A DNA stretch of 64,000 nucleotides from Flavobacterium sp. JAS (GCF_020991455.1 NZ_JAJMOX010000008.1:248001-312000), one strand, 5' to 3'; shown: positions 25,208 through 34,036, counted from the stretch's first letter. The notes: generated from the letters alone by a model not told the origin. A program made the numbers and translations.

Positions 25208-27210
25208 GATAATTCTAATACTATTGTTGTGTTTTTACTAATATTTTGACCAGCTTGTAAAGACTGTTTTTTTACTTTTCCTACTCCGTTTACTTTTACT
25301 TTTAAACCTAAATTCTCTAGCAAAGCAATTGCATCCATTCCCGGCATTCCTTTTAAATCCGGAACCTGATTTGATTTTTTTCTTGATTCTACATCAAACT
25401 TATCATAACTAATTTCCTGTTTCGGAATTTTAGAATCAAGTTGTTTAATTTTATTTGTCGAAGGCGCATCTGTAAATATTTTTTGAGCAATTCTCTTGAA
25501 AACCGGCCCTGCAACATCTGCTCCGTAATAATTGTTTTTAGCTGTATTTGGTTTGTGAACCACCACAATACAAGAATATTTTGGATGATCTGCTGGAAAA
25601 TATCCAACGAAAGAAGACGCATAATACATTCCTTCTCTTCCTGCCTTACTATAATTTACCATGGCCGTCCCTGTTTTTCCTGCCATCGAAAAATCTTTCG
25701 AATATAACTTAGACCCTGTTCCTTTTTTCACTACATTCTGCAGTACAGCTCTTACTTTATTAAGTGTTTCTTGCGAACAAACTTTCGGATTAATCACTTC
25801 AACATCAAATTTCTTAATGGTTTTATTCCATTCTTTAATTTCTGATACAAATTGTGGCCTTACCATTACTCCATTATTCGCAACTGAATTGTAAAAAGCC
25901 AGTGTCTGCATTGGTGTTACCGAAACATTATATCCAAAAGCCATCCACGGAAGCGTAGTTCCTGACCAATGTTTGTCTCCAGGTTGTGGAATGTATGGCC
26001 TTCCTTCTCCTTTAAAATGCAATCCTAATGTCTTATTTAATCCATAGCTATTAATGTGATCTACAAATTTTGATGGATTGTTTTTATAATTGTTATAAAC
26101 TGCCTGAACCATTACCGTATTTGACGAAAGTTCGAATCCGCGTGCTAACGAAACCTTACCATAACCTCCTTTGTGTGAATCACGAACAGCACGTCCGTAA
26201 TATCTTATTTCTCCGCCGTGACTATCATAAACCGTACTTGTATCAGCTACTTTATCTTCTAAAATCGCCATTAAATCAACTAATTTAAAAGTCGAACCTG
26301 GCTCGTGAGATTCCGCAATAGCGTAATTTGTGGTTTCGTAATACGATCCGTCTTCTGCTCTTCCCAGATTAGAAATTGCTTTTACACGACCAGTTTCTGT
26401 TTCCATAACTACCACACAACCGTGATCAGCCTCGTATTCTTCTAATTGTTTCAATAAAGCGTGATGCGCAATATCCTGAATAAAAACATCAATAGTCGAA
26501 ATGACATCGTACCCATCAACAGGATCTACTTCGTTAACATCACGGATTGGTTTCCATTGTCCTTTTGCAATTTTTTGCTTTAGAATTTTCCCGTCTTTCC
26601 CGTTCAAATAACTTTTAAAAGCCCATTCGATTCCTTTTCCAACTTCGATTCCAGTTGCAGGATCAATACGATCGTAACCAATTGTTCTTTCTGCAATTTT
26701 CCCTATCGGATGTTTTCTAACAGTTTCTTGTTCAATTATAATTCCGCCTTTAAAAGCACCTAATTTGAATAATGGAAATCCTTTTATTTTTACATAATCC
26801 GTATAGCTCAAATTACGAGCAATCAAATAATAACGATTTTTATTGGCTCTTGCCTTTCTTAATTCCTGCTCGTAATAACCTCCCGGTCTATCCAGAACAG
26901 TTGCTAATGAATCTGATAATGCCTTAACATATTTTTCAAATGTTTCCGTTTTTGGCGCTTTAGCATCAAATCTAATTTCATAATTAGGAATTGAAGTTGC
27001 CAATAAACTTCCATCAGCAGAATAGATATTTCCTTTATTTGCCGGAATTACAAAATTTCTAACCGTACGCTGTTTTGCCAGTTTTCTATAATAATCCCCT
27101 TCAACCCATTGAATATTAGTCAACTTAACAACAATAGCAATTGCCATCACAAAGATGAAAACTGCTACGAGGTAAATTCTGTAGGATATATGTTTATCGT
27201 CTACTCCCAT
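25204..27210 (-). CDS. ftsI: Septal transpeptidase FtsI (PBP3) with PASTA domain
   Basis: Class B penicillin-binding protein that cross-links septal wall together with FtsW. One N-terminal membrane helix (YLVAVFIFVMAIAIVVKL), a dimerisation domain, then the transpeptidase triad: SxxK in HEPGSTFKL (Ser near 306), SxN in ELSSNTVM (near 361) and KTG in AGKTGTAMVN (near 510). The C-terminal ~60 residues (QVPDLKGMPGMDAIALLENLG…) form a PASTA domain, which E. coli FtsI lacks. It overlaps ftsL by 10 nt and murE by 4 nt. Confidence 0.96.
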   Translation of the reverse strand: MGVDDKHISYRIYLVAVFIFVMAIAIVVKLTNIQWVEGDYYRKLAKQRTVRNFVIPANKGNIYSADGSLLATSIPNYEIRFDAKAPKTETFEKYVKALSDSLATVLDRPGGYYEQELRKARANKNRYYLIARNLSYTDYVKIKGFPLFKLGAFKGGIIIEQETVRKHPIGKIAERTIGYDRIDPATGIEVGKGIEWAFKSYLNGKDGKILKQKIAKGQWKPIRDVNEVDPVDGYDVISTIDVFIQDIAHHALLKQLEEYEADHGCVVVMETETGRVKAISNLGRAEDGSYYETTNYAIAESHEPGSTFKLVDLMAILEDKVADTSTVYDSHGGEIRYYGRAVRDSHKGGYGKVSLARGFELSSNTVMVQAVYNNYKNNPSKFVDHINSYGLNKTLGLHFKGEGRPYIPQPGDKHWSGTTLPWMAFGYNVSVTPMQTLAFYNSVANNGVMVRPQFVSEIKEWNKTIKKFDVEVINPKVCSQETLNKVRAVLQNVVKKGTGSKLYSKDFSMAGKTGTAMVNYSKAGREGMYYASSFVGYFPADHPKYSCIVVVHKPNTAKNNYYGADVAGPVFKRIAQKIFTDAPSTNKIKQLDSKIPKQEISYDKFDVESRKKSNQVPDLKGMPGMDAIALLENLGLKVKVNGVGKVKKQSLQAGQNISKNTTIVLELS

Positions 27211-27548
27211 ATTCTTTTAAAGAAACTTTTTTCTTCTTCTTTTTTAACTTCTATTTTAACTGGAGGAACTGTTGATGGATAAATTTGCTTTTTTTCCATT
27301 TCACTTGTTACAGTAGACTCCATTTTTAACTTCTGCAATTCTGAACGTCGATCTACAAATTCAGATCGCAATTCCTTTACTTCATTATTAAGCTTTGCAA
27401 TTTCAAAGACTTTCTGTTCGTATCGTTGCGTATTTGCAATCATTAAAATCGCCAGCAGAATGATAAAAACAATGAAACGCCAGTTTTTCACTGCATCATC
27501 GTTAATCAGAAATCTTGCTTTTAATATGTCAAATACTCCACTTTTCAT
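27201..27548 (-). CDS. ftsL: FtsL-like divisome protein
   Basis: 115 aa bitopic protein: cytosolic start, one helix (WRFIVFIILLAILMIANTQ, ~23-41), then a coiled coil (KVFEIAKLNNEVKELRSEFVDRR in heptads). Sequence conservation in FtsL is poor, so the call rests on topology and on position between rsmH and ftsI. FtsL joins FtsQ and a FtsB-type partner to activate FtsWI. Overlaps ftsI by 10 nt. Confidence 0.85.
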   Translation of the reverse strand: MKSGVFDILKARFLINDDAVKNWRFIVFIILLAILMIANTQRYEQKVFEIAKLNNEVKELRSEFVDRRSELQKLKMESTVTSEMEKKQIYPSTVPPVKIEVKKEEEKSFFKRIWE

Positions 27549-27562
27549 TTTCTACCTATATA

Positions 27563-28471
27563 TTATATCTTCTCAGCAATTCTTAATTTTGCACTTCTTG
27601 CTCTGTTGTTGATCTTAATTTCTGCATCATCCGGAACAATCAGTTTTCCGATAGTTTTAAATGGAACCGAAAAGTTTCCATAAAAATCACGCTCTGGCTC
27701 TCCTTCAAACATTCCGTTTTTAATAAATCTTTTTACCAATCTGTCTTCAAGAGAATGATAAGAGATTACTGAGAATCTTCCACCGGGATTTAAAATTTCT
27801 AATGATTGCTCAATAAACTCTTTCAACACATCCATTTCCTGATTTACCTCGATACGAATCGCCTGATAGATTTGAGCCAATATTTTATTTTTAACTCTTT
27901 CTGGTAAATATTTCGCCAGAACTTCTTTTAATTCGTCTGTAGTTTTTATTGGCCTGTGTTCTCTGGCTTCTACAATTGTTCTTGCCAAAAGTGGTGCGTT
28001 CTTCAACTCCCCATAATCAAAAAAAACACGACGTAAATCCTGTTCTTCATACTCGTTAACCACACGATAAGCATTTAAATCATTTTTTTGACTCATCCGC
28101 ATATCGAGTTCAGCATCAAATCTGGTTGAGAATCCTCGTTCCGGAACATCAAACTGATGTGAAGAAACTCCTAAATCAGCCAAAATTCCATCTACTCCTT
28201 TAACACCATGAAAACGCAAAAACCTTTTTATAAACCTAAAGTTCTCATTAATTAAGGTAAACCGTTCATCTGGTAACGCATTTGCCAATGCATCTTCATC
28301 CTGATCAAAAGCAAATAATTTTCCGTTTGGCCCTAATCTTCTCAAAATTTCTTTCGAATGCCCTCCGCCACCAAACGTAACATCTACATATATGCCATCT
28401 GGTTTAATATTTAAACCATCAACTGTAGGATGAAGCAAAACCGGATTATGATATTCCATTGTCGTCGTCAT
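27563..28471 (-). CDS. rsmH: 16S rRNA (cytosine-N4)-methyltransferase RsmH
   Basis: Methylates C1402 in the ribosomal P site. YHNPVLLHPTVDGLNI is the N-terminal signature; YVDVTFGGGGHSKEIL binds SAM; DGILADLGVSSHQFD, RGFSTRFDAELDMRM and ISYHSLEDRLVKRFIK are diagnostic. 302 aa. Its start overlaps the end of mraZ by 26 nt (MTTTMEYHN); the internal Met (residue 5) is an alternative start that would still overlap. Confidence 0.97.
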   Translation of the reverse strand: MTTTMEYHNPVLLHPTVDGLNIKPDGIYVDVTFGGGGHSKEILRRLGPNGKLFAFDQDEDALANALPDERFTLINENFRFIKRFLRFHGVKGVDGILADLGVSSHQFDVPERGFSTRFDAELDMRMSQKNDLNAYRVVNEYEEQDLRRVFFDYGELKNAPLLARTIVEAREHRPIKTTDELKEVLAKYLPERVKNKILAQIYQAIRIEVNQEMDVLKEFIEQSLEILNPGGRFSVISYHSLEDRLVKRFIKNGMFEGEPERDFYGNFSVPFKTIGKLIVPDDAEIKINNRARSAKLRIAEKI

Positions 28472-28919
28472 TAATATTTCCCATTACTTCCTCGGCTAAA
28501 TCTGCAAAATCCATATCTTCGCCGCTTATTGATTTTTCATATAAATCCTTATCCCAAATTTCCACAATATTAACCGCAGATGAAAAAACGACATCTTTAG
28601 AAATACCTGAAAAAGCCACTAAATCCTTTGGCACCAATAATCTCCCTAATGCATCAATTTCTACCACTTTAACACCAGCAGTAAATCTTCGGATGAAATC
28701 ATTGTTCTTTTTTACAAAGCGATTAAGCTTGTTGATTTTTTGCATCATCAAGTCCCATTCGTCCATTGGATATAACTCTAAACACTGTTGAAAAACCGAG
28801 CGCTTCAAAACGAATCCGTTTTGAAGAGAAGAAGTCAATTGCTTTTTTAAAGGTGCAGGCATCATTAGCCTCCCTTTAGCATCGACTTTACACTCATATG
28901 TTCCGACAATTGTGTTCAA
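28446..28919 (-). CDS. mraZ: Transcriptional regulator MraZ
   Basis: Two AbrB-like SpoVT repeats: GTYECKVDAKGRLMMPAPLKKQL near the N-terminus and VVEIDALGRLLVPKDLVAF near residue 85-103, each with the DxxGRhxxP core. MraZ forms octameric or larger rings that bind tandem repeats upstream of its own operon and represses dcw expression in E. coli. The 157-aa length is normal. Directly upstream lies an array of GTGGT boxes with 10-bp spacing, so autoregulation is very likely here. Confidence 0.97.
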   Translation of the reverse strand: MNTIVGTYECKVDAKGRLMMPAPLKKQLTSSLQNGFVLKRSVFQQCLELYPMDEWDLMMQKINKLNRFVKKNNDFIRRFTAGVKVVEIDALGRLLVPKDLVAFSGISKDVVFSSAVNIVEIWDKDLYEKSISGEDMDFADLAEEVMGNINDDDNGIS

Positions 28920-28945
28920 GAAAAATTCATTAATATGTTATAGGA

Positions 28946-29021
28946 CAAAAATATAAAAAATATTACCACAATTTACCACAATGTACCACTTTGTTAATAA
29001 GTTTAACCACTTTGCTACCAC
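28946..29021 (-). promoter_or_regulatory. dcw promoter with an array of MraZ boxes
   Basis: On the minus strand GTGGT occurs five times (plus-strand ACCAC starting at 28965, 28975, 28985, 29006 and 29017). The three boxes nearest mraZ are exactly 10 bp apart, GTGGT-N5, which matches the repeat-plus-5-nt-spacer design of MraZ operators in E. coli. A -7 element TATTTTTG (28946-28953) lies just downstream of them, so bound MraZ would cover the polymerase site. No -33 TTG at ideal spacing is seen. The remaining part of this 377-bp gap up to 29297 is AT-rich and otherwise featureless. Confidence 0.75.
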
Positions 29022-29262
29022 CTTTCCTAAAACGTAAACAATCAATACGTTAACTAATTATTAGTCAATTCCTGACAACGCTGATCAATCAAAAAAAATA
29101 GACATCATTTTTCTTAAAAAAATAAGTATTATGCTAATTTCTTAACATTTGGGCATTCTTGTAAAAACACCTCTAAAAGCTGATTTTTAATCACTTATAA
29201 AATCCTTTAAAATTATGTAGTTAAAAAACGGTGGCAAAAATTCATTTTTATTTATTAAACCC

Positions 29263-29270
29263 TATATTTG
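29263..29270 (+). promoter_or_regulatory. Promoter -7 element (TATATTTG) of the alpha/beta hydrolase / engB unit
   Basis: Matches TAnnTTTG exactly and lies 27 nt before the ATG at 29298. No clear -33 TTG is seen upstream. Confidence 0.5.
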
Positions 29271-29297
29271 TCCAAATTGAAATTGGCATTAAATTAA

Positions 29298-30062
29298 ATG
29301 GACAAACACTACAAAAAAGAAGGCAGATACAGCTATTATGAAGCTGGAGAAGGAACTCCTATCGTTATTTTACATGGCTTAATGGGAGGCCTAAGTAACT
29401 TTGATGCTGTAGCCGAATATTTTCCAACGAAAGGATACAAAGTTGTTATCCCTGATTTGCCAATCTATACTCAAAGCATTTTAAAAACAAACGTAAAAAG
29501 CTTTGCCAAATACGTAAAAGACTTTATAACTTTTAAAGGTTTTGATCAGGTTATTTTATTAGGAAATTCACTTGGAGGGCACATTGCTCTTTATCATACA
29601 AAAATGTATCCTGAAAAAGTAGCCGGACTTGTAATTACCGGAAGTTCTGGGCTTTACGAGAGCGCAATGGGTGACAGTTATCCAAAAAGAGGTGACTATG
29701 AATACATCAAAAAGAAAGCTGAAGATGTATTTTATGATCCCGCAATTGCAACTCCTGAACTTATTGACGAAGTTTACGCAACGGTAAATGACCGTATCAA
29801 ACTAATCAAAACTTTAACGATTGCCAAAAGTGCAATTCGTCATAATATGGCAAAAGATTTACCAAAAATGACAGTGGAAACCTGTATTATTTGGGGTAAA
29901 AATGACGCTGTAACACCCCCAAATGTTGCCGAAGAATTTGATAAATTATTGCCTAATTCAACTTTGTATTGGATAGACAAATGTGGACACGCTGCTATGA
30001 TGGAACACCCTCAGGAATTCAACACAATTCTTGAAGAATGGCTCGTTAAAAAGAATTTATAG
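29298..30062 (+). CDS. Alpha/beta-fold hydrolase
   Basis: 254 aa without signal peptide. PIVILHGLMGGLSNFD holds the oxyanion HG motif, LLGNSLGGHIAL the nucleophile elbow (Ser near residue 97), IIWGKNDAVTP the acid and DKCGHAAMMEHPQ the catalytic His. The broad family includes esterases, C-C hydrolases and haloperoxidase-like proteins; substrate not predictable. It is 42 bp upstream of engB, so the two are likely one transcription unit, an arrangement I recall from other Flavobacterium genomes. Confidence 0.85.
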   Translation: MDKHYKKEGRYSYYEAGEGTPIVILHGLMGGLSNFDAVAEYFPTKGYKVVIPDLPIYTQSILKTNVKSFAKYVKDFITFKGFDQVILLGNSLGGHIALYHTKMYPEKVAGLVITGSSGLYESAMGDSYPKRGDYEYIKKKAEDVFYDPAIATPELIDEVYATVNDRIKLIKTLTIAKSAIRHNMAKDLPKMTVETCIIWGKNDAVTPPNVAEEFDKLLPNSTLYWIDKCGHAAMMEHPQEFNTILEEWLVKKNL

Positions 30063-30104
30063 CATCTAACTTTCGACTTTTAGGAGGTTTTAAAAACAAA
30101 AAAC

Positions 30105-30725
30105 ATGAAAATTAATACCGCCGAATTCATTATCAGTAATTCTGAAGTTGCAAAATGTCCACAGGATTTTTTGCCGGAATATGCTTTTATCGGCCGATCA
30201 AACGTAGGTAAGTCATCATTGATTAATATGCTTACCAATCACAAAAACTTAGCTAAAACTTCAGGAAGACCCGGAAAGACACAATTGATTAATCATTTTA
30301 AGATTAACAACAATTGGTTTCTTGTCGATTTACCTGGTTATGGTTATGCCAAAGTATCTAAAAAAACAAAATCGGTTTTTCAACAATTCATTACAGATTA
30401 TTTTGAAACTCGCGAACAATTGGTTTGCGCTTTTGTTTTGATTGATATTCGCCACGAAGCTCAAAATATCGATATTGAATTTATGTCGTATATGGGAGAA
30501 AGCGAAATTCCGTTTTGCATTATTTTTACTAAAGCAGATAAAATCAGTAAAGTAAAAATCGATTCTCATATTGCAGCTTACAAAAAACAAATGTTTGCCA
30601 ACAACTGGGAAGAGATGCCTCACTATTTCGTGACTTCTGCTACAGAACAAACCGGAAAAGATGACGTTTTAAATTATATTGACGAAGTAAATCAAGAGGT
30701 TTTTAAAAATAACTCACAGTTTTAA
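30105..30725 (+). CDS. engB: Ribosome biogenesis GTPase EngB (YihA/YsxC)
   Basis: TrmE-Era-EngA-YihA-Septin family GTPase. FIGRSNVGKSSLINML is the P-loop (G1), SGRPGKTQLINHF holds G2, LVDLPGYGYAK is G3, FTKADKI is G4 and TSATEQTG G5. 206 aa, full length. In other bacteria it helps the late assembly of the 50S subunit. Followed by an intrinsic terminator. Confidence 0.96.
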   Translation: MKINTAEFIISNSEVAKCPQDFLPEYAFIGRSNVGKSSLINMLTNHKNLAKTSGRPGKTQLINHFKINNNWFLVDLPGYGYAKVSKKTKSVFQQFITDYFETREQLVCAFVLIDIRHEAQNIDIEFMSYMGESEIPFCIIFTKADKISKVKIDSHIAAYKKQMFANNWEEMPHYFVTSATEQTGKDDVLNYIDEVNQEVFKNNSQF

Positions 30726-30745
30726 AAAATAAATTCCACATTTTA

Positions 30746-30790
30746 AAATCCCAAATTCCAACTTTAAGATTGGGATTTGGGATTTTTTTA
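30746..30790 (+). terminator. Terminator after engB
   Basis: AAATCCCAAATTCCAA pairs with TTGGGATTTGGGATTT (one G-U pair) and runs into TTTTTATT. Built from AAATTCCAAATTCC words common in this window's intergenic gaps. Confidence 0.75.
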
Positions 30791-30817
30791 TTGGAAATTT
30801 AGTTTCTGCTGAGTTGT

Positions 30818-30925
30818 TTTGTCATTTCGACCGAAGGGAGAAATCACACTCGTAAACCGATAAAGATTGGCAACTCTGCATGCGGAATTTCTAATGTGAT
30901 TTCTCCCTTCGGTCGAAATGACAAA
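30818..30925. repeat. Inverted-repeat element with perfect 31-bp arms
   Basis: The arms at 30818-30848 and 30895-30925 are perfect complements, beginning TTTGTCATTTCGACCGAAGG, around a 46-nt spacer. A degenerate copy (GTCAATTTCGACGAAGGAG) lies near 60078. I associate such sequences with interspersed elements in Bacteroidota. No ORF inside. Confidence 0.85.
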
Positions 30926-30986
30926 TTAGAGTCATAAAGTTTGAATTTAGAATTCCTTTTGGAATTTGGGGTTTTTTATTTGGAAT

Positions 30987-31676
30987 TTACTTTGCATTTT
31001 CAGTATAATCAAGAGTATCCACCGCATCTGATTCACTAATCACCTCTTTATGATTTAAAGCTTTCCATTCTTTAAAAATTAAAAATTGATATAAGATATA
31101 GAACAGTGAATTAAAGAACCAAAAATCAAGCACAAATGGCTCAGTAAAGATTACCGAATCACTATTACCACTCAAAAAAATACTCAAACTGCTGGCTAAA
31201 TAAATAATCAACCCGTTACAGAAATACTGATAACTATGTTTGGCTGTTTTGAAATTCTGAATTAAAAAGACTAACGAGTATAAAATCAGTAACGCAGAAG
31301 TTGTTCCTATTTCAAACAAATTGAATCTCCAGTAAAGATCTGGCGTGTTATAATATTGTATTGCTAATAAAGAAAGAACTAGTATCAGAAAAAAAAGTAC
31401 TGCTCTTTTTAATAGAATATTCAAAAACAAGCTGTAAAAAAATACACTTAAAGCAATGAATTGAAAAATGAAATAATAGTGGGACAGAAAAAAGTTAGAT
31501 CCAGGATAACAGAATCCGATAATATTACACAATAATTCCTCTATAAACAGAAAAATCAAATAGATCATAATAATGACATATCGAACATCTTTGTTTTTTC
31601 GCGTCATAAAAAAATTAATACTGTTTACCAGTAAAAAAAATAATCCAACGAGGCTTACAAAAAATGGAAATAACAT
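30987..31676 (-). CDS. Seven-helix integral membrane protein, unknown
   Basis: 229 aa with about seven hydrophobic helices evenly spread from MLFPFFVSLVGLFFLLVNS to NSLFYILYQFLIF, a basic first loop (TRKNKD) and an acidic cytosolic tail (VISESDAVDTLDYTENAK). No signal peptide and no catalytic motif seen. Comparable 7-TM proteins often sit next to sensor kinases in this phylum, but none is adjacent here. It is isolated by repeats on both sides. Function not recognised. Confidence 0.7.
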   Translation of the reverse strand: MLFPFFVSLVGLFFLLVNSINFFMTRKNKDVRYVIIMIYLIFLFIEELLCNIIGFCYPGSNFFLSHYYFIFQFIALSVFFYSLFLNILLKRAVLFFLILVLSLLAIQYYNTPDLYWRFNLFEIGTTSALLILYSLVFLIQNFKTAKHSYQYFCNGLIIYLASSLSIFLSGNSDSVIFTEPFVLDFWFFNSLFYILYQFLIFKEWKALNHKEVISESDAVDTLDYTENAK

Positions 31677-31772
31677 ATTATTAAATTTTTCTTAGACCAT
31701 CAACTACGTCAACGACAAATTAATTTTACTTCTCTAAAGTTAATATTAAAATCTCAAATTTTGAAAACCTCC

Positions 31773-31816
31773 AAATAAAAAATCCCAAACTCCAACTTTA
31801 AGATTGGAATTTGGGA
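31773..31816 (-). terminator. Terminator of the gldB-gldC operon
   Basis: On the minus strand TCCCAAATTCCAA pairs with TTGGAGTTTGGGA, followed by TTTTTTATTT. Begins 23 bp after the gldC stop. Confidence 0.8.
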
Positions 31817-31838
31817 CTTAAAAAAAATGGAATTTTAA

Positions 31839-32174
31839 CTATTTTGCAAGTTCCAGTTTTTCTGCAAAATAATCACAGAAATCTTTCATTGTATCTGACA
31901 TCTTTTCGTCGTCTGTTGCACGCTTAAAAGTATCTGCCATTGCTACTAAAGTCTGATGAAAGAAAATTTTCATTTCATCAACCGGCATATCTTTTGTCCA
32001 CAAATCAATACGCATGGTTTCTTTTACTTTGCTGTCCCAAATCGACAACATAATTGCTTTTGCATCCTGAGCTTGTACTCCGCCATCTTGCGCCGTCCAT
32101 GTTAATTTTTCCGGAACGCGGTTCTCGTCCAATTCTATATTGAATCTAATTTCTGAGTTTATTGTATCTGACAT
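31839..32174 (-). CDS. gldC: Gliding motility protein GldC
   Basis: 111-aa soluble protein that I recognise by overall sequence (MSDTINSEIRFNIELDENRV, WTAQDGGVQAQDAKAIMLSIWD, MRIDLWTKDMPVDEMKIFFHQ) and by position after gldB. In F. johnsoniae gldB and gldC form an operon; gldC mutants glide less well, whereas gldB is essential for gliding. No signal peptide, so cytosolic. Its start codon shares a base with the gldB stop codon. Confidence 0.93.
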   Translation of the reverse strand: MSDTINSEIRFNIELDENRVPEKLTWTAQDGGVQAQDAKAIMLSIWDSKVKETMRIDLWTKDMPVDEMKIFFHQTLVAMADTFKRATDDEKMSDTMKDFCDYFAEKLELAK

Positions 32175-33130
32175 TATTTCTTCGGTTTATATTTTGACTT
32201 TTCGAAAATTTCTTTTGGGTTTGTTTTAAATAATTCCGGCAAGGTTACATTATTATTTTTCATGTATGATCGCACCATTTGCCAGCCAATCCAGGCACCA
32301 ACTCTTCCGGGTGAATCATTATCTATTTCTAAATAAAATTTAGAAAATGGAGCTGGCGTCATAAAACGCATCGTTAATTTAGGATCTGCATTATACAACA
32401 TTTCACTTTCTATAAAGTAACGCCACATGTATGCTTCATTTTCCTCACACCATTTTATTTGCTCCGGCGTATAACCCATTTTTTCAGCATCTGAATATTC
32501 AGGCAGAAGTAAATCTTTTGCATACAATTGTTTTCCTTCAAAAATCATTTGAGAAAGCAAATCTTTATCTGGAGAAGCCGGAATATTTCTATATGCAAAA
32601 CTTGAAACTACGTCTGGCATAATTTGCTTTTCTTCGAAGTTTTCCTTTAGATAATTCGGGAATTCATAAAACTTATGATTTTTACCCAAATACAATTCTA
32701 ATGCAACAATTACTAGACTGTCTGCATAAATTGCTTTGGCATTATAATCCATTTCCCCAATTACTGTAATAACTTTTGGTGTTTTAGTTTTAGGAAAATA
32801 ATATTTTACATGCTGAAAAAGCGTATTGAATTCCTGACGAACCGGTTCAAAATTGCTGTATTTTTTTTGCACTTCTTCATACACTTCTTTCCAAAGCGGA
32901 TCCTGCATTTTCTTTAACCAAATATTATCGTCATTTCCTGCCGGAAAAAAGAAAGGGAATTGCTTTTTTACTTTAGTTAAATCTTCGGGTTTGGTTTCAA
33001 AAAACACCTTATCAAAACGTTCAACCTTAATGTCAACCGGAATTTCTTCTACTGCTTTTTCGACTTTAGTTTTTTGATCGCAGGACAAAAAAAACAGGCA
33101 TAGAACCACTACAAAGCGATATATTTTCAT
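32174..33130 (-). CDS. gldB: Gliding motility lipoprotein GldB
   Basis: A lipoprotein signal peptide with lipobox LFFLSC (Cys17) is followed by a ~300-residue periplasmic or membrane-anchored domain that includes FPFFFPAGNDDNIW, VITVIGEMDYNAKAIYADS and SPGRVGAWIGWQMVRSYM. These match GldB, one of the proteins required for gliding in F. johnsoniae. The next gene, gldC, overlaps its stop by one base. A -7 element faces it from the gap shared with nadE. Confidence 0.93.
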   Translation of the reverse strand: MKIYRFVVVLCLFFLSCDQKTKVEKAVEEIPVDIKVERFDKVFFETKPEDLTKVKKQFPFFFPAGNDDNIWLKKMQDPLWKEVYEEVQKKYSNFEPVRQEFNTLFQHVKYYFPKTKTPKVITVIGEMDYNAKAIYADSLVIVALELYLGKNHKFYEFPNYLKENFEEKQIMPDVVSSFAYRNIPASPDKDLLSQMIFEGKQLYAKDLLLPEYSDAEKMGYTPEQIKWCEENEAYMWRYFIESEMLYNADPKLTMRFMTPAPFSKFYLEIDNDSPGRVGAWIGWQMVRSYMKNNNVTLPELFKTNPKEIFEKSKYKPKK

Positions 33131-33182
33131 TTTATTTTAATTAGATTTGTGTTGCCTATATTTTAAATAAACGTTACTTAAA

Positions 33183-33200
33183 AATATTTGTGCAAATATA
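33183..33200. promoter_or_regulatory. Overlapping divergent -7 elements between gldB and nadE
   Basis: ATATTTG-TG-CAAATAT (33184-33199) is an inverted repeat. On the minus strand it contains TATATTTG (33193-33200), a perfect -7 for gldB; on the plus strand AATATTTG (33183-33190), one base off consensus, faces nadE. The two could not both be occupied by polymerase. Confidence 0.5.
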
Positions 33201-33229
33201 CACCCCTGCATCTTAAAACTTGAACTATT

Positions 33230-34036
33230 ATGGCTAAAAAAAGTACTATTCAAACAGAAAAAGTGAATAACCACATTGTAGAGTGGTTGAAAAATTATGC
33301 TAACAATGCAAAAGTAAATGGTTTTGTAATTGGAATTTCCGGCGGAGTTGACTCTGCGGTAACTTCTACATTATGCGCCCAAACCGGTTTGAAAGTTTTA
33401 TGTGTAGAAATGCCAATTCACCAAGCCGAAAGCCAGGTTTCAAGAGGAAGAGAACATATTGAGCAACTAAAGAAACGTTTTCCGAATGTTTCGAATGTAG
33501 AAACTGATTTAACAGCCACTTTTGAAGCTTTTAGAAGTTCTGTACCAAAAACAGAAGATGAAGCAAAAGTAAGCTTATCACTGGCCAATACCCGTGCTCG
33601 TTTGCGAATGACCTCGTTATATTATTTGGCAGGAATTCACGGGTTATTAGTTGCCGGAACCGGAAACAAAGTTGAAGACTTTGGAGTAGGATTTTACACC
33701 AAATATGGAGATGGCGGAGTCGATTTAAGTCCGATAGCTGACCTAATGAAATCAGATGTGTATGCTCTGGGAGAATTTTTAACAATTCCGCAATCAATTT
33801 TAACAGCAGCACCAACTGATGGGCTTTTTGGAGATAATCGTACTGATGAGGACCAATTAGGAGCCAGTTATGACGAACTTGAATGGGCGATGTTGGCCGC
33901 GGAGTCAGGAAATACGCCAGCTGACTATAGTGGGAGAGAAAAATCTGTCTTTGAAATTTATAAACGTTTAAACACCAGTAACAAGCATAAAATGGATGCA
34001 ATACCTGTCTGCATTATACCAAAAACGTTAAAATAA
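33230..34036 (+). CDS. nadE: NAD+ synthase NadE
   Basis: Amidates deamido-NAD to NAD. The PP-loop GISGGVDSAVTS (near residue 39) binds ATP; GTGNKVEDFGVGFYTKYGDGGVD, split by strands, and DLMKSDVYALGEFL are family signatures. At 268 aa it has only the synthetase domain and no glutaminase domain, so it should use ammonia. It lies beside gldB in the same divergent arrangement I recall from F. johnsoniae. Confidence 0.95.
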   Translation: MAKKSTIQTEKVNNHIVEWLKNYANNAKVNGFVIGISGGVDSAVTSTLCAQTGLKVLCVEMPIHQAESQVSRGREHIEQLKKRFPNVSNVETDLTATFEAFRSSVPKTEDEAKVSLSLANTRARLRMTSLYYLAGIHGLLVAGTGNKVEDFGVGFYTKYGDGGVDLSPIADLMKSDVYALGEFLTIPQSILTAAPTDGLFGDNRTDEDQLGASYDELEWAMLAAESGNTPADYSGREKSVFEIYKRLNTSNKHKMDAIPVCIIPKTLK

